A DNA stretch of 64,000 nucleotides, from contig LOEU01000005.1 in assembly GCA_001516025.1 (NCBI GenBank), positions 35,770-99,769 of the forward strand. Direction: 5' to 3'. Shown in pieces: positions 8,252-17,264 of this stretch. A model generated the notes under the pieces. That model searched no databases and was not told the origin of the DNA. It saw only the letters and a list, made by a program, of their open reading frames with translations. The stretch comes from a bacterium BRH_c32 (GTDB lineage Bacteria; Bacteroidota; Ignavibacteria; Ignavibacteriales; Melioribacteraceae). Each line of letters starts with the position of its first letter. Within the stretch, counting starts at the first letter, position 1. A program made the position numbers and the translations under genes.

Positions 8252-10807
8252 CTATTTATTATACTTTATTATCATACAGGTAATATCATCAAATTGAGCT
8301 TCATCTCCTTTAAAAACTTCTAAATCCTTTATCAAATTTTCTAAAGTTGTCTTTGCGTTATTATGGTAATTATTTAATAAAACTTTTTCCATTCTCTCAT
8401 CGCCATAGAACCGGTCATTTGAATTTTTGTTTTCCGTAACCCCATCAGAGAATAAAAATATAGTATCATCATTTATTAGGTCGAATGTAATCATTTCTAT
8501 TGTATTATTAAATAACTCACCTTTCTCTAAACCAATACCAAGGCCTTGCGGCTGATATTTCAAAATCTCTCTATCTCGAACAATAATTATTGGTGTATGT
8601 CCTGCTCTTACGGCAGTAACTTTCTCTTCATCTGTATCAATCAATAGAAGAGTTAAAGTAATAAACCAATTCTTATCAATTTCAGCGTAAATTCGTTTAT
8701 TAATTTCAGAGATTATATTCTTAAGTGAATCCTCTTTATCGCAAAACAATTTAATCATAGTCTGAAGTTTTGACATATAAAAAGAAGCAGGAAGACCCTT
8801 GCCGGAGACGTCTCCAATAACTGCATACATCTTGGTATCGGATATTCTAATAAAATCGAAGTAATCCCCTCCTATGTGCATTGCAGGAATCATTTTCCCT
8901 GCAATATCAAGTCCATTTATCTTAGGAAGTACCTTAGGAAGTAAACTTTCCTGAATCTTTGCAGCAGTTTCAATTTCTTTTTCCATCTTTATTTTTTCAG
9001 CTTCTGAATGATAAAGACGAGCATTTTCAATAGCTATGGCAGTATGATTAGCCGCTACCAATAATAAATCTAAATCTTTATTTGCGAATTGTGCCCCCGA
9101 ATGTGTTAATCCAAGAAATAGCAAGCCATTAATTTCCCCTTTAACTAAAAGCGGTATTACAGTAAAAATTTCTTCTTTAATTAATTTTTCTGCTTCATTC
9201 ACGAATACTAAATCGAAATCTATACTTTCAATAACAGGTCGCTTTATATTCTCTTTGAGATGGTCAATAAATTTTTCCAAATTTTTCTGTCTGTTAAAAA
9301 TCTCAAAATTCTTATTTACAAATCCCTCTTCCCTAATCAATTCAAAACTACTATTATTTCTTTTTACAGCAATTCCGAAGTGTTTTAATTTAAGAGCATT
9401 TACAAATATCTCTTCCGTTTTATTTAATATATTATTTAATCCGACAATGCTTGAAACATCAGAGCTAAATTGAACAAGCTTATTTCTAAATTCATACTGT
9501 TCTGGATAAAACTTAGATGTGATATAATCTTGAAATTTATCTTTTGTCGATTGAAAAACAATCGCTAAAAATATGAATACGGATCCGGCTATTATCCCTT
9601 GGTATTCAGAACTTACAACACTGCTAACTGTCTGTCCAAGCAGGTATATTACCAAGAAATAGGTGGCCGCTAACGAGATGGTAGCTAAGCCATACATCAT
9701 CGTATTTTTTACAACATCACTAATATCCATTAATGAATATTTAAAGATCGAATAGCCAAAAGAAATTGGGAGAAATGCCAATAATATAATTGGCATCATA
9801 TATTCAGGATTATTGAAGATTAAACCGATAATAGCATTAGCAATAGTATATGTATAAATTAATGCGATAAGTCCGATTGTGTATGAAACCAAAATAATAA
9901 ATATTGCGTTTCTCTCACGTTTATCACTGAGGTGAGAATAATTAATTATTAGAAGCGTCAATCCGATGCCAAAAGAAGTAATAATTAAATTGAGATGAAA
10001 TAAGCTCACAAAATGATTGTACTTTTGTTGTCCACTAACTGCAAAAAATATTCTAAGACAAATCGATAACAATGCAATTACAATTGGGGTATATTTAATT
10101 AATCGGATAAACCATGATTTTTCTGAATACTTAAATTTTCTTGGAAAAATAGAAAAAAATTGTAATATATAAAATGGCAAGAATGATGCGCCAATTGTCC
10201 ATAATACCATAGCAGCTATTGCTACAAAGATGCTTTGGTATATTATAGAATTAGTAAAAGATTCTCTGAAAAAGAGCGTTGCCATAGAATAGAGAACAAT
10301 ATTAGCCCCGATCATAAAAAAACTTTGTTGCGTTTTCCCTTCGGGCTTCGCCATCAGAACAAAAAATCCGACTAAAATCCAAATGGTTCCAAGAAGAGTA
10401 AAAGAAAGCCCGGGAAAATCTATAAATTTCTTTACTTGAACCTTTCCTTCATATACTTGACCATACCTCGAAAATTCGTAAGTGGCATAGTCTCCTTTTT
10501 GGACACTGTCAAGGATTTGGCTCGCTTTAACTAAATTATTAACCTTTACACCATCAATAGAAAGTAATATATCCCCATCTCTTACACCGGCATTCCATGC
10601 CACACCCTCAAATTTTACTTGATCGAATTGAATGAATGTTTTACCTTCGTCATTTACTTTTAATACCCAAAGGCATTCATCATTCGATTGTGCAGTAACA
10701 AAAAATATTGAATAATAATTGACTGAAGAAAGAATCAATAGAATCAAAAAGGAGAAAATTATTACACCTTTTCTATTTGATTGCAATATTTGTTTAATTT
10801 TATTCAT
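8252..10807 (-). CDS. membrane serine phosphatase: PDZ, multi-helix sensor, GAF, SpoIIE
   Basis: 851 residues. In order: a membrane helix (about 13-32), a PDZ-like segment (about 60-125, GVRDGDILLSIDGVKV), eight or so membrane helices (about 135-420), a charged linker (KFYPEQYEFRNKLVQFS), a GAF domain (about 460-610), a coiled linker and a SpoIIE/PP2C phosphatase (about 635-850). The metal-site motifs are intact: GGDYFD, GDVSGKG, FSDGVTE and DDITC. Family knowledge: such enzymes dephosphorylate STAS anti-anti-sigma proteins in response to a signal. Its ATG directly abuts the stop of the gene upstream, so it is the last cistron of the sigma/partner-switching operon. Signal and target are inferred. 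Confidence 0.9.
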   Translation of the reverse strand: MNKIKQILQSNRKGVIIFSFLILLILSSVNYYSIFFVTAQSNDECLWVLKVNDEGKTFIQFDQVKFEGVAWNAGVRDGDILLSIDGVKVNNLVKASQILDSVQKGDYATYEFSRYGQVYEGKVQVKKFIDFPGLSFTLLGTIWILVGFFVLMAKPEGKTQQSFFMIGANIVLYSMATLFFRESFTNSIIYQSIFVAIAAMVLWTIGASFLPFYILQFFSIFPRKFKYSEKSWFIRLIKYTPIVIALLSICLRIFFAVSGQQKYNHFVSLFHLNLIITSFGIGLTLLIINYSHLSDKRERNAIFIILVSYTIGLIALIYTYTIANAIIGLIFNNPEYMMPIILLAFLPISFGYSIFKYSLMDISDVVKNTMMYGLATISLAATYFLVIYLLGQTVSSVVSSEYQGIIAGSVFIFLAIVFQSTKDKFQDYITSKFYPEQYEFRNKLVQFSSDVSSIVGLNNILNKTEEIFVNALKLKHFGIAVKRNNSSFELIREEGFVNKNFEIFNRQKNLEKFIDHLKENIKRPVIESIDFDLVFVNEAEKLIKEEIFTVIPLLVKGEINGLLFLGLTHSGAQFANKDLDLLLVAANHTAIAIENARLYHSEAEKIKMEKEIETAAKIQESLLPKVLPKINGLDIAGKMIPAMHIGGDYFDFIRISDTKMYAVIGDVSGKGLPASFYMSKLQTMIKLFCDKEDSLKNIISEINKRIYAEIDKNWFITLTLLLIDTDEEKVTAVRAGHTPIIIVRDREILKYQPQGLGIGLEKGELFNNTIEMITFDLINDDTIFLFSDGVTENKNSNDRFYGDERMEKVLLNNYHNNAKTTLENLIKDLEVFKGDEAQFDDITCMIIKYNK

Positions 10808-12487
10808 TTAATTTACTTTTATAATCAAACATGTAATATCGTCCGATTGTTCAGCTCCTTTGGTATATTCATGTACTTCATTCTTAATTTTTTCTAAAAT
10901 CTCATCACTACTTTTAAGACGTTCCTCAAGTGCAATTCGTTCCAATTTCTCATCAGAAAATTCTTCAAAATCAATATTCATCGCCTCAGAAATTCCGTCA
11001 GTGAAGAAAACTATAACGTCATCTTTTTCCATTTTAATTGTTTCGGAGACGTAAGGAATCAAAGTTGGCATAACGCCTATTATCATTCCCCCTTTTTTGA
11101 GCTTCTGTATTTGAGCGTTCCTAATTAATAATGGTGGATTATGACCTGCATTGACATAGGTAAATTCTAATTTTGATTTATCAAATATTCCCCAAAAGAA
11201 TGTAATGAAACTACCGTTACTCGTATTCTCTGAAATCAGATCATTAATTAAATTAGTTGATTCATCAAGAGGGAGATTCTGTTTACAAATTGATTTAAGG
11301 AATGCTTGTAAGTTTGCCATAATTAAAGCTGCTGGCACCCCCTTGCCGGATACGTCTGCTATGGCTAATAGGACTCTATCATTATCCAACTTTACAACAT
11401 CATAATAATCGCCACCCACTGTTTTAGCAGAAAGGTTATATGCAGAAATACTTACTTCTTTAAATTGAGGTATCTTCTTTGGAAGCAAGTTCTGCTGAAT
11501 ATTCCGAGCGATTTCTATATCTTTCTCAAGTTTCTCTTTCTCAAGAAGTCCCTTTATCATGCTTGCATTCTCAATCGATATAATCGCCAAACTTCCGACT
11601 GATGAAATATATTCAACATCGGACTTAGAAAACGGTTTATTTGTAATCCGCTTTCCTAATAAAATTAATCCCTTTGTTATAGATTTAATTTTCATCGGAA
11701 CTATACACTCAATTTCAAACTTATTTAAGTCGGGATATCTTTTTGCTATCTGCTCTTTATCTAAACTTTCATTTATTTTATCATATTCACATATTTTCAA
11801 CGACTCTTTAATTTGTTCAATATCATATTTACTTTCAATAATATTAATCGATTTATCGCTGCAAGTTACTACTGCGTATTTTGACACCATTAACTGCCCA
11901 ATAATAGAATATACGAGCAACTTGCCAATTACTTCAACTTCCAAAATACCGCTAAATTCCTTGCTCAAATCAAAGAGAGAACTGAGCTGATTAACTTTGG
12001 AATCCAATTCCCTATTTACATTTTTTAATCTTTCAACTGTAAGTGAATTCTCTACTGCCGTTGCACCGAGATTAAGAAGTGTTTTTAAAAATTCTAAATC
12101 TTCATTTGTAAAAGGGCTTCTCGAAAGTTTACTTCCTAATAGAACTATTCCTTTAGTGCCAGAATTAGATTCAATTTTTTCTATTACGCCAATTTTATAT
12201 TGTGTAATAAATGCCTGCATTTTAGGATTAGAATTTAGTTCTTCAAGTTTAACTTTGGGAAATTTTTCTTTATCACTAATTGAAAATCCTTTAATAACCT
12301 TCAGTTCCAAAAAATTATTATTATCAATTAATGCTATTATTCCCTTTGTTATTTGGAATTTCGAGAAACATGTTAGAAGGATATTATTAAGAATGAAGCT
12401 TAGATCGAGTGAAGAATTAATTAGATTGCTGTAGTCAACTAAAGCAGCAAGATTTCTATGCGCGATTATATTTTTATCTGGGATCAT
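10808..12487 (-). CDS. soluble GAF-GAF-SpoIIE serine phosphatase
   Basis: 559 residues with no membrane helix. Two GAF-like sensor domains (about 20-165 and 175-315) lead through a short coil to a SpoIIE/PP2C phosphatase (about 345-557) with GGDYYDV, ADVSGKGVPAALI, FFTDGISEAM and SDDITC, so the metal ligands are kept. Likely a cytosolic RsbU-type phosphatase acting on phosphorylated STAS proteins. It sits between the RsbW-like kinase (two-base gap) and the 851-residue phosphatase (no gap), so it is almost certainly co-transcribed and probably acts on the STAS protein made in the same operon (inference). Confidence 0.9.
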   Translation of the reverse strand: MIPDKNIIAHRNLAALVDYSNLINSSLDLSFILNNILLTCFSKFQITKGIIALIDNNNFLELKVIKGFSISDKEKFPKVKLEELNSNPKMQAFITQYKIGVIEKIESNSGTKGIVLLGSKLSRSPFTNEDLEFLKTLLNLGATAVENSLTVERLKNVNRELDSKVNQLSSLFDLSKEFSGILEVEVIGKLLVYSIIGQLMVSKYAVVTCSDKSINIIESKYDIEQIKESLKICEYDKINESLDKEQIAKRYPDLNKFEIECIVPMKIKSITKGLILLGKRITNKPFSKSDVEYISSVGSLAIISIENASMIKGLLEKEKLEKDIEIARNIQQNLLPKKIPQFKEVSISAYNLSAKTVGGDYYDVVKLDNDRVLLAIADVSGKGVPAALIMANLQAFLKSICKQNLPLDESTNLINDLISENTSNGSFITFFWGIFDKSKLEFTYVNAGHNPPLLIRNAQIQKLKKGGMIIGVMPTLIPYVSETIKMEKDDVIVFFTDGISEAMNIDFEEFSDEKLERIALEERLKSSDEILEKIKNEVHEYTKGAEQSDDITCLIIKVN

Positions 12488-12489
12488 AA

Positions 12490-12921
12490 TTAGGGTAAAT
12501 ACTTTACCATTTTAACCTGATTTTTATTTTTATTTTTTGTGTAAACTACTTCGTCCATCATTTTTTTCATTAGGTACATTCCAAGTCCGCCGATTCTTCT
12601 TTGTTTATAATACTCTTTTATATCGGGCTCCGGAATAAGATTAGGGTCAAACTCTATTCCACTATCGAGAATGGTTATTATAAACTTGTTTGCAATTCGG
12701 TTAAGTTCTATTTGTATATCTCCGGTAGGAGAATATTTATAAGCATGCTTGATTATATTCGTGCATGCTTCATCTACAGCCAAGATTATATTACCAATTG
12801 CAGCATTAGAATACCCTAAGCTTAGAGCTGTATTCTTAATAAAGTCTCTGATAACAGATAAGTTATCAGTAGAACTTTTAACCGATAATTCCAGTGGGAA
12901 TTTTAATTCAGCTAAACTCAA
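12490..12921 (-). CDS. RsbW-like anti-sigma factor/serine kinase
   Basis: 143 residues, a single HATPase_c domain of the RsbW/SpoIIAB type. The N box is DEACTNIIKHAYKY (Asn55), the G1 box is LDSGIEFDP (Asp86, Gly88), and a short glycine-rich lid GGLGMYLMKKMMDEV follows. Such proteins either bind a sigma factor or phosphorylate a STAS protein. The start is TTG two bases after the STAS stop, with a poor ribosome site, so translation is probably coupled. It is the only kinase of this type in the window and lies in an operon with one STAS gene, three SpoIIE phosphatases and an ECF sigma factor. Confidence 0.9.
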   Translation of the reverse strand: MSLAELKFPLELSVKSSTDNLSVIRDFIKNTALSLGYSNAAIGNIILAVDEACTNIIKHAYKYSPTGDIQIELNRIANKFIITILDSGIEFDPNLIPEPDIKEYYKQRRIGGLGMYLMKKMMDEVVYTKNKNKNQVKMVKYLP

Positions 12922-12923
12922 AG

Positions 12924-13277
12924 TTAACTCAGGTTGGAAAACTTATTAACTGCTTCTTTCTCATCTTTATAAAATTCATAAAGAACGGGAAATCCGAGCA
13001 GATCAAAAATATTATAGACGCTATCATTCATATTAGAGAATTTGATATCCCCTTGATTGTCTCTCATCTGCTCAACAAACGCCATGAAAACACCTAAGCC
13101 CGCGCTACTTATATAATTCAATTGGTCAAAATTAACAACCACTTTGAACTGCTTATCAGTAATGAGCTTAGAGAACATATTCTCTAATTCAGGAGCCGTA
13201 TGAGCATCGAGATATCCCTTAACATCTATAACACTGACAGAGCCAACTCCTCGCAAGTTGACATTAAAATCCGCCAT
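12924..13277 (-). CDS. STAS anti-anti-sigma factor
   Basis: 117 residues from the ATG at 13277; a TTG four codons upstream is in frame, but it overlaps the GGAG that positions the ATG. The STAS fold is clear: a VGSVSVIDVKGYLDAHTAPELE first half and the switch motif YISSAGLGVFMAF with phosphorylatable Ser57/Ser58. Unphosphorylated STAS proteins bind an RsbW-type kinase and release its partner. The next gene is that kinase, 2 bases on, and the preceding gene is a SpoIIE phosphatase, so all parts of a switch are adjacent. Confidence 0.92.
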   Translation of the reverse strand: MADFNVNLRGVGSVSVIDVKGYLDAHTAPELENMFSKLITDKQFKVVVNFDQLNYISSAGLGVFMAFVEQMRDNQGDIKFSNMNDSVYNIFDLLGFPVLYEFYKDEKEAVNKFSNLS

Positions 13278-13289
13278 TAATATCTCCAA

Positions 13290-15347
13290 TTATTTATTAT
13301 TATTTAACCTTTTTAATATAACTAAAGTTATATCATCATGCTGTGAATTATCAAGTGAAAATGTAGTTAATTCTGTCATTATTTTGTTACTAATTTCACT
13401 AGCAGATAAATGACATGAATCTGAAACTATTTTCTCAATTCTTTCATAGCCAAAATCTTCAAAATTTGAGTTCTTCGATTCAGGAATACCATCAGAATAG
13501 AGAACCAAAATATCATTATAATTTAGAGAAATTTCCATCTCTTTTAATGAATTTTCAAAACTAATTCCATAATCAAGACCAAGCCCAATTCCGGGCGGCT
13601 GTATTTTTTGAATTACTCCATTACTACATAAAAGAGCCGGTGTATGTCCGCTTCGAGCAAATGATAATTTTCCTGTCTTTATATTAATTACATAATAAAT
13701 AGATGTTACAAAAGTTTTTCTATCCAAAGTATCTTTCAAAACATCATTAACACGAACTAATAATTCCTTAGGATTTGAAAAAATCTTAGAAAGAGAGCCA
13801 AATATTCCTTTAACTTCTGCCATAATAAATGCAGCAGAAATCCCTTTACCCGAAACATCAGCAACGACAACTGCATAATTTTCTTCATCTAATTTGAAGA
13901 AATCATAATAATCGCCTCCAACCTCAAATGCCGGTATAAAAAGAGCCGAGAACTGATATTCATCTAATTCAGGTACTTGGTGAGGTAGAATTTTTCGTTG
14001 GATTTCTCTAGCCACATCTAATTCTTTTTCCATTCTTTCTTTTTCAATCGATTCTTCAATTAGTTTAGCATTTTCTAAAGCAACCGCCGCATAATTAGCA
14101 AATGCACTAATAGCCTTTCTATCATCATCATCATATTTAATTTCTAAACTTCTCGCAGCAAACAAATATCCGCTTATATCTTCGTGATGCATTAAGCAAG
14201 AGAATGCAATTGAATCAAAATTGAATTGCGAATTACTATTTTTTACAAATGGAGCTAGATTATGCCGAGTAACAATAGTTACACCCTCATCCATATCATA
14301 CTTTTGTCCAAGAATAAACTTTGTTAATTCATCAGCTTCAAGATATCCAATATTATTCACTGATTTTAATTCAAATTCGTCTCCCTGTTTAATTACTAAC
14401 CAAGAAGCATCTGAATTACAAATTTTAGACGTAAGTAAAGTAACAGATTCAGCAAGCTCCTTAAAATCAAATACTTGCGTAATTAATTTTGTAAGGTCGA
14501 TAAGAGAAGAAACTTCTTCTCTTTTCCTGTCGAATGCTTCTGCAGTAGGTAAATGGAATAGAGTCGTAAAGAATAATACAGTAGAAAAGATTATTCCATA
14601 CAACATAATTAAATTAATTAAAGTAAGAAGTCCGGGAGAAAAAGAAACAACAATAGTCTCGAAACTATCGTCTCCGGATATCATTCCAAAATTAAATGAA
14701 AAAACGAGGATTAAAACAACCGAGATTAGAATAAGATAAACTTTTTGTTTTTTCGGAAGGAACCCTATCCATGATACTCTGAGCGAATTTAGAGAAATCA
14801 GAATTATTGAAACTACATAAAACGATTCTTTTATAAAATCATATTCGGGATTGATCTTTACAAAAATATTAGAGAAAAATGTAAACATGAAAAAAACAAG
14901 CATTGTATTCATATAAACAGAAGGATCCTTTTTCTGCCTTAGGAAAAATAATTCTCTTAGTGAAGAAAAGATAAATATTACAATGCCAATCAATATAAAA
15001 ATTGCAAGAATACTAAAAAGAGCACTAATAAAATTTCTTGTTTCAATATTGATATTATTTGACGAGAGTGTAAATTTGGTTATAGAAGCCACTAAAAATA
15101 TCACCGCTGCAAAAATACCTATATTAAGCACCAATGATATCGGTTGCACCATTCTGGAGGTAAAAAAATCTTTAAGATATTCAAACAAAATAAATGCTGC
15201 TGCGAATACCAACATCTCATGAATAATAAACAATACCAGAACATCGTGCATTGGGAAGACAATATTATATAAGAATAAGAGAATAAAAACGAAAATAGAA
15301 TATTCTAGTTTTCTTGAGCGTGCTATTTTTTGTAAGTTAAATTTCAT
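13290..15347 (-). CDS. membrane serine phosphatase: multi-helix sensor, GAF, SpoIIE
   Basis: 685 residues. About eight membrane helices (15-260) are followed by a GAF domain (about 280-425), a helical linker (EKERMEKELDVAREIQRKIL) and a SpoIIE/PP2C domain (about 470-682) with GGDYYDFF, ADVSGKGISAAF, YSDGIPES and DDITLV. It differs from the 851-residue enzyme in lacking the PDZ segment and in the membrane sequence. It sits one base after the proline-rich membrane protein and 12 bases before the STAS start, which implies co-regulation and probably a STAS substrate. Confidence 0.9.
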   Translation of the reverse strand: MKFNLQKIARSRKLEYSIFVFILLFLYNIVFPMHDVLVLFIIHEMLVFAAAFILFEYLKDFFTSRMVQPISLVLNIGIFAAVIFLVASITKFTLSSNNINIETRNFISALFSILAIFILIGIVIFIFSSLRELFFLRQKKDPSVYMNTMLVFFMFTFFSNIFVKINPEYDFIKESFYVVSIILISLNSLRVSWIGFLPKKQKVYLILISVVLILVFSFNFGMISGDDSFETIVVSFSPGLLTLINLIMLYGIIFSTVLFFTTLFHLPTAEAFDRKREEVSSLIDLTKLITQVFDFKELAESVTLLTSKICNSDASWLVIKQGDEFELKSVNNIGYLEADELTKFILGQKYDMDEGVTIVTRHNLAPFVKNSNSQFNFDSIAFSCLMHHEDISGYLFAARSLEIKYDDDDRKAISAFANYAAVALENAKLIEESIEKERMEKELDVAREIQRKILPHQVPELDEYQFSALFIPAFEVGGDYYDFFKLDEENYAVVVADVSGKGISAAFIMAEVKGIFGSLSKIFSNPKELLVRVNDVLKDTLDRKTFVTSIYYVINIKTGKLSFARSGHTPALLCSNGVIQKIQPPGIGLGLDYGISFENSLKEMEISLNYNDILVLYSDGIPESKNSNFEDFGYERIEKIVSDSCHLSASEISNKIMTELTTFSLDNSQHDDITLVILKRLNNNK

Positions 15348-15348
15348 T

Positions 15349-16491
15349 TTATCTATCTGAATTTGCGTTAGAATCTTTTTCTTGAATTTTTCTTTCTTTC
15401 TCTAATTTCATCTTGTATTTCCTCTGGATAGAATCTCTTGCCATTTTAGAATACATATTACCAATTGAATCCCATTTAAGTCCAAATTCTTCCCATTTTT
15501 TAGGGTCGTTAGTCTTCGCCGTTTCCCTTAATGTTCTGCTTAAATCGTTAGTCAGTTCTTTGATATTAAATTCAAGATTAATATTCTCCATCTCTTTTGT
15601 ATTAGCAGGAATTTCAATTTTTATTTTATTTGGATCATTTGAATAAACTTTTATTTGATTTCCGTCAAAAACATATTTTGTTATATTCTCAAATTCCTTA
15701 CTTTTTTTTCCCTCTGAAGGAGGTGGAGGCGGTGGTGTAGGGGATATCGGGAAATTAAATTCATAACCATTCTTTTTAAAACTCATTGCAATCTGATTTT
15801 TAAGTTGTTTCCTATCCAAACCCACAGTTGATTTAAATACTGTATCACTAGCTATAAAAATGAAATCATTATTCTTATTCGCATAAAATGATTTTTCTAA
15901 TTCTGCTAGTCCCGAAGCATTTATTGGAATTTTTAATTTTTTATCACCTGTAATTTTTTGAATATGTTCCATCAAATCAGCAAAAATTAATCTCCTTAAA
16001 TCGGGGAGTCTCGGACTAACTGCGATAGTGTTTTGTTCATTAGTCCATACTGAAGAATAGATTTCATCTTTATATGAATCGAGGATTGAATCTGCCATTG
16101 CTAACTGCCGAGTATCAAGGTTAAAATGCTCCTTAAATTTCTGATAGTTATCAGTATTTTCTTTAATCATGGCCTGCTTAACTTCGAGTACTTCCCCATT
16201 ATCAGGGTCTTCATTTATGAATAGTATTCTATTATTTTCTTTATCGATAGGGAGATTCTGATAGTAAGCAAAATTAAAAATATCTTCTTTGCTTAATTCA
16301 TTACTTACAAATAATGGTTTAAGATTAGCAGTATAAAAAGTAGTAAGGCTATTTTTATTCTCATCAATAAAGCTATTATACTTATCTTTATTAGACTTGA
16401 AAAAAAACATTAAACCAATAGTTAAAGCTGCAAGACCGAAATAAGGAATGAATTTTACAAAGTTATTTTTTTTCTTATTTAATTCGTGCAA
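15349..16491 (-). CDS. single-helix membrane protein of unknown function
   Basis: 380 residues, start TTG one base after the sigma-factor stop. Only about 11 residues precede the membrane helix (about 12-30), so nearly all of it faces the periplasm. The exported part is charged, with a Pro-rich spacer (SPTPPPPPPSEGKK, near residue 255) and a Lys/Glu-rich C-terminal coil. I do not recognise a family. Its position second in an ECF sigma operon would suit an anti-sigma factor, but the cytoplasmic tail is too short for a normal anti-sigma domain. A periplasmic sensor or co-factor is possible; this is speculation. Confidence 0.75.
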   Translation of the reverse strand: MHELNKKKNNFVKFIPYFGLAALTIGLMFFFKSNKDKYNSFIDENKNSLTTFYTANLKPLFVSNELSKEDIFNFAYYQNLPIDKENNRILFINEDPDNGEVLEVKQAMIKENTDNYQKFKEHFNLDTRQLAMADSILDSYKDEIYSSVWTNEQNTIAVSPRLPDLRRLIFADLMEHIQKITGDKKLKIPINASGLAELEKSFYANKNNDFIFIASDTVFKSTVGLDRKQLKNQIAMSFKKNGYEFNFPISPTPPPPPPSEGKKSKEFENITKYVFDGNQIKVYSNDPNKIKIEIPANTKEMENINLEFNIKELTNDLSRTLRETAKTNDPKKWEEFGLKWDSIGNMYSKMARDSIQRKYKMKLEKERKIQEKDSNANSDR

Positions 16492-16492
16492 T

Positions 16493-17095
16493 TTAGGTCC
16501 TTAATTCTTTGTGGTACGGCTCCAATAAAAATTTTAAACTTTCACGGGCTCTAAAAATTCTCGATTTAATAGTGCCAACTTCGCAATCTAATTGATCGGC
16601 AATTTCTTTATATGAAAGTCCGTCAATATCTCTAAGGATAAGAGGAACACGTAATTTTTCGGGAAGTTTTTCAATTGCCCCCCTAACAATTTGCGGAACA
16701 TCAATATCCTCTGAAAATGGTTTAGTACCATATTGAGTATCAGAATCTTCCAAAGGAACAAAGATACTTCTAACCTTCTTCTTCCTTAAGTAGTCTTTGC
16801 ATTTATTGATTGTAATTCTATAAAGCCAAGTAGTAAATTTAGATTCGAACCTGAAATCTTTTAGCTTGTGATAAACGTTAATGAAAACATCTTGAGATAT
16901 ATCATCAACAAAATCATTATCACCAAGAGTAACAAAAACGAGATTGCGAACCTTTTCCTTATGCTTCATAACGAGAGTTTTGAATACGATTTGCTCGCCA
17001 TCAATAAATCTTTTAATAAGAGCGAAATCTTCATCCTCTTCGGAATTAGAATCATTAAACTCGAAAGCATTATTTTGGTTTTCTAAACTATCCAT
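16493..17095 (-). CDS. ECF-type RNA polymerase sigma factor
   Basis: 200 residues with the two-domain ECF layout. Region 2 covers about 25-115 (VFINVYHKLKDFRFESKF, then TWLYRITINKCKDYLRKKK), and region 4 covers about 135-195 (SYKEIADQLDCEVGTIKSRI, a helix-turn-helix). An acidic N-terminal extension of about 25 residues precedes region 2. It is first in the phosphatase/STAS/kinase operon. An ECF-like promoter (17099-17126) lies directly upstream and its -10 is three bases from the ATG, which suggests self-activation and little or no 5' leader. Confidence 0.95.
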   Translation of the reverse strand: MDSLENQNNAFEFNDSNSEEDEDFALIKRFIDGEQIVFKTLVMKHKEKVRNLVFVTLGDNDFVDDISQDVFINVYHKLKDFRFESKFTTWLYRITINKCKDYLRKKKVRSIFVPLEDSDTQYGTKPFSEDIDVPQIVRGAIEKLPEKLRVPLILRDIDGLSYKEIADQLDCEVGTIKSRIFRARESLKFLLEPYHKELRT

Positions 17096-17098
17096 ACT

Positions 17099-17126
17099 TT
17101 AGACGATGATATTAATATAATGTTCC
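17099..17126 (-). promoter_or_regulatory. ECF-like promoter of the sigma/phosphatase operon
   Basis: On the reverse strand GGAAC (17126-17122) and GTCTAA (17104-17099) are 17 bases apart. GGAAC is the typical -35 core of ECF sigma factors. The same layout precedes the second ECF sigma gene at 62826. The -10 ends three bases before the ATG at 17095. Confidence 0.6.
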
Positions 17127-17208
17127 TATAAATAATTCTTTATTTTTACACATATATTCAATAACTTATCTTACAATATAATTATTTATAGATTATTAAA
17201 GCCAATTA

Positions 17209-17230
17209 TTGTTTATAAACATGTTTACAA
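17209..17230. promoter_or_regulatory. overlapping palindromes, possible operator
   Basis: GTTTATAAAC (17211-17220) and AAACATGTTT (17217-17226) are both perfect 10-base palindromes and overlap by four bases. They lie between the divergent ECF operon and the STAS gene at 17265, about 40 bases from the STAS ribosome site. A regulator could bind here, but AT-rich sequence makes short palindromes common. Confidence 0.3.
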
Positions 17231-17264
17231 ATACTTTTGAATAAAATTAATTCGGAGAGGTTGT

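Noticed and set aside
11559..12434. Two open frames on the + strand inside the GAF-GAF phosphatase
   Set aside because: Antisense to a gene with intact motifs; no start signals or family resemblance.
14221..14739. Open frame of about 170 codons on the + strand inside the membrane phosphatase
   Set aside because: It lies opposite a clear coding sequence, has no ribosome site and no recognisable domain.
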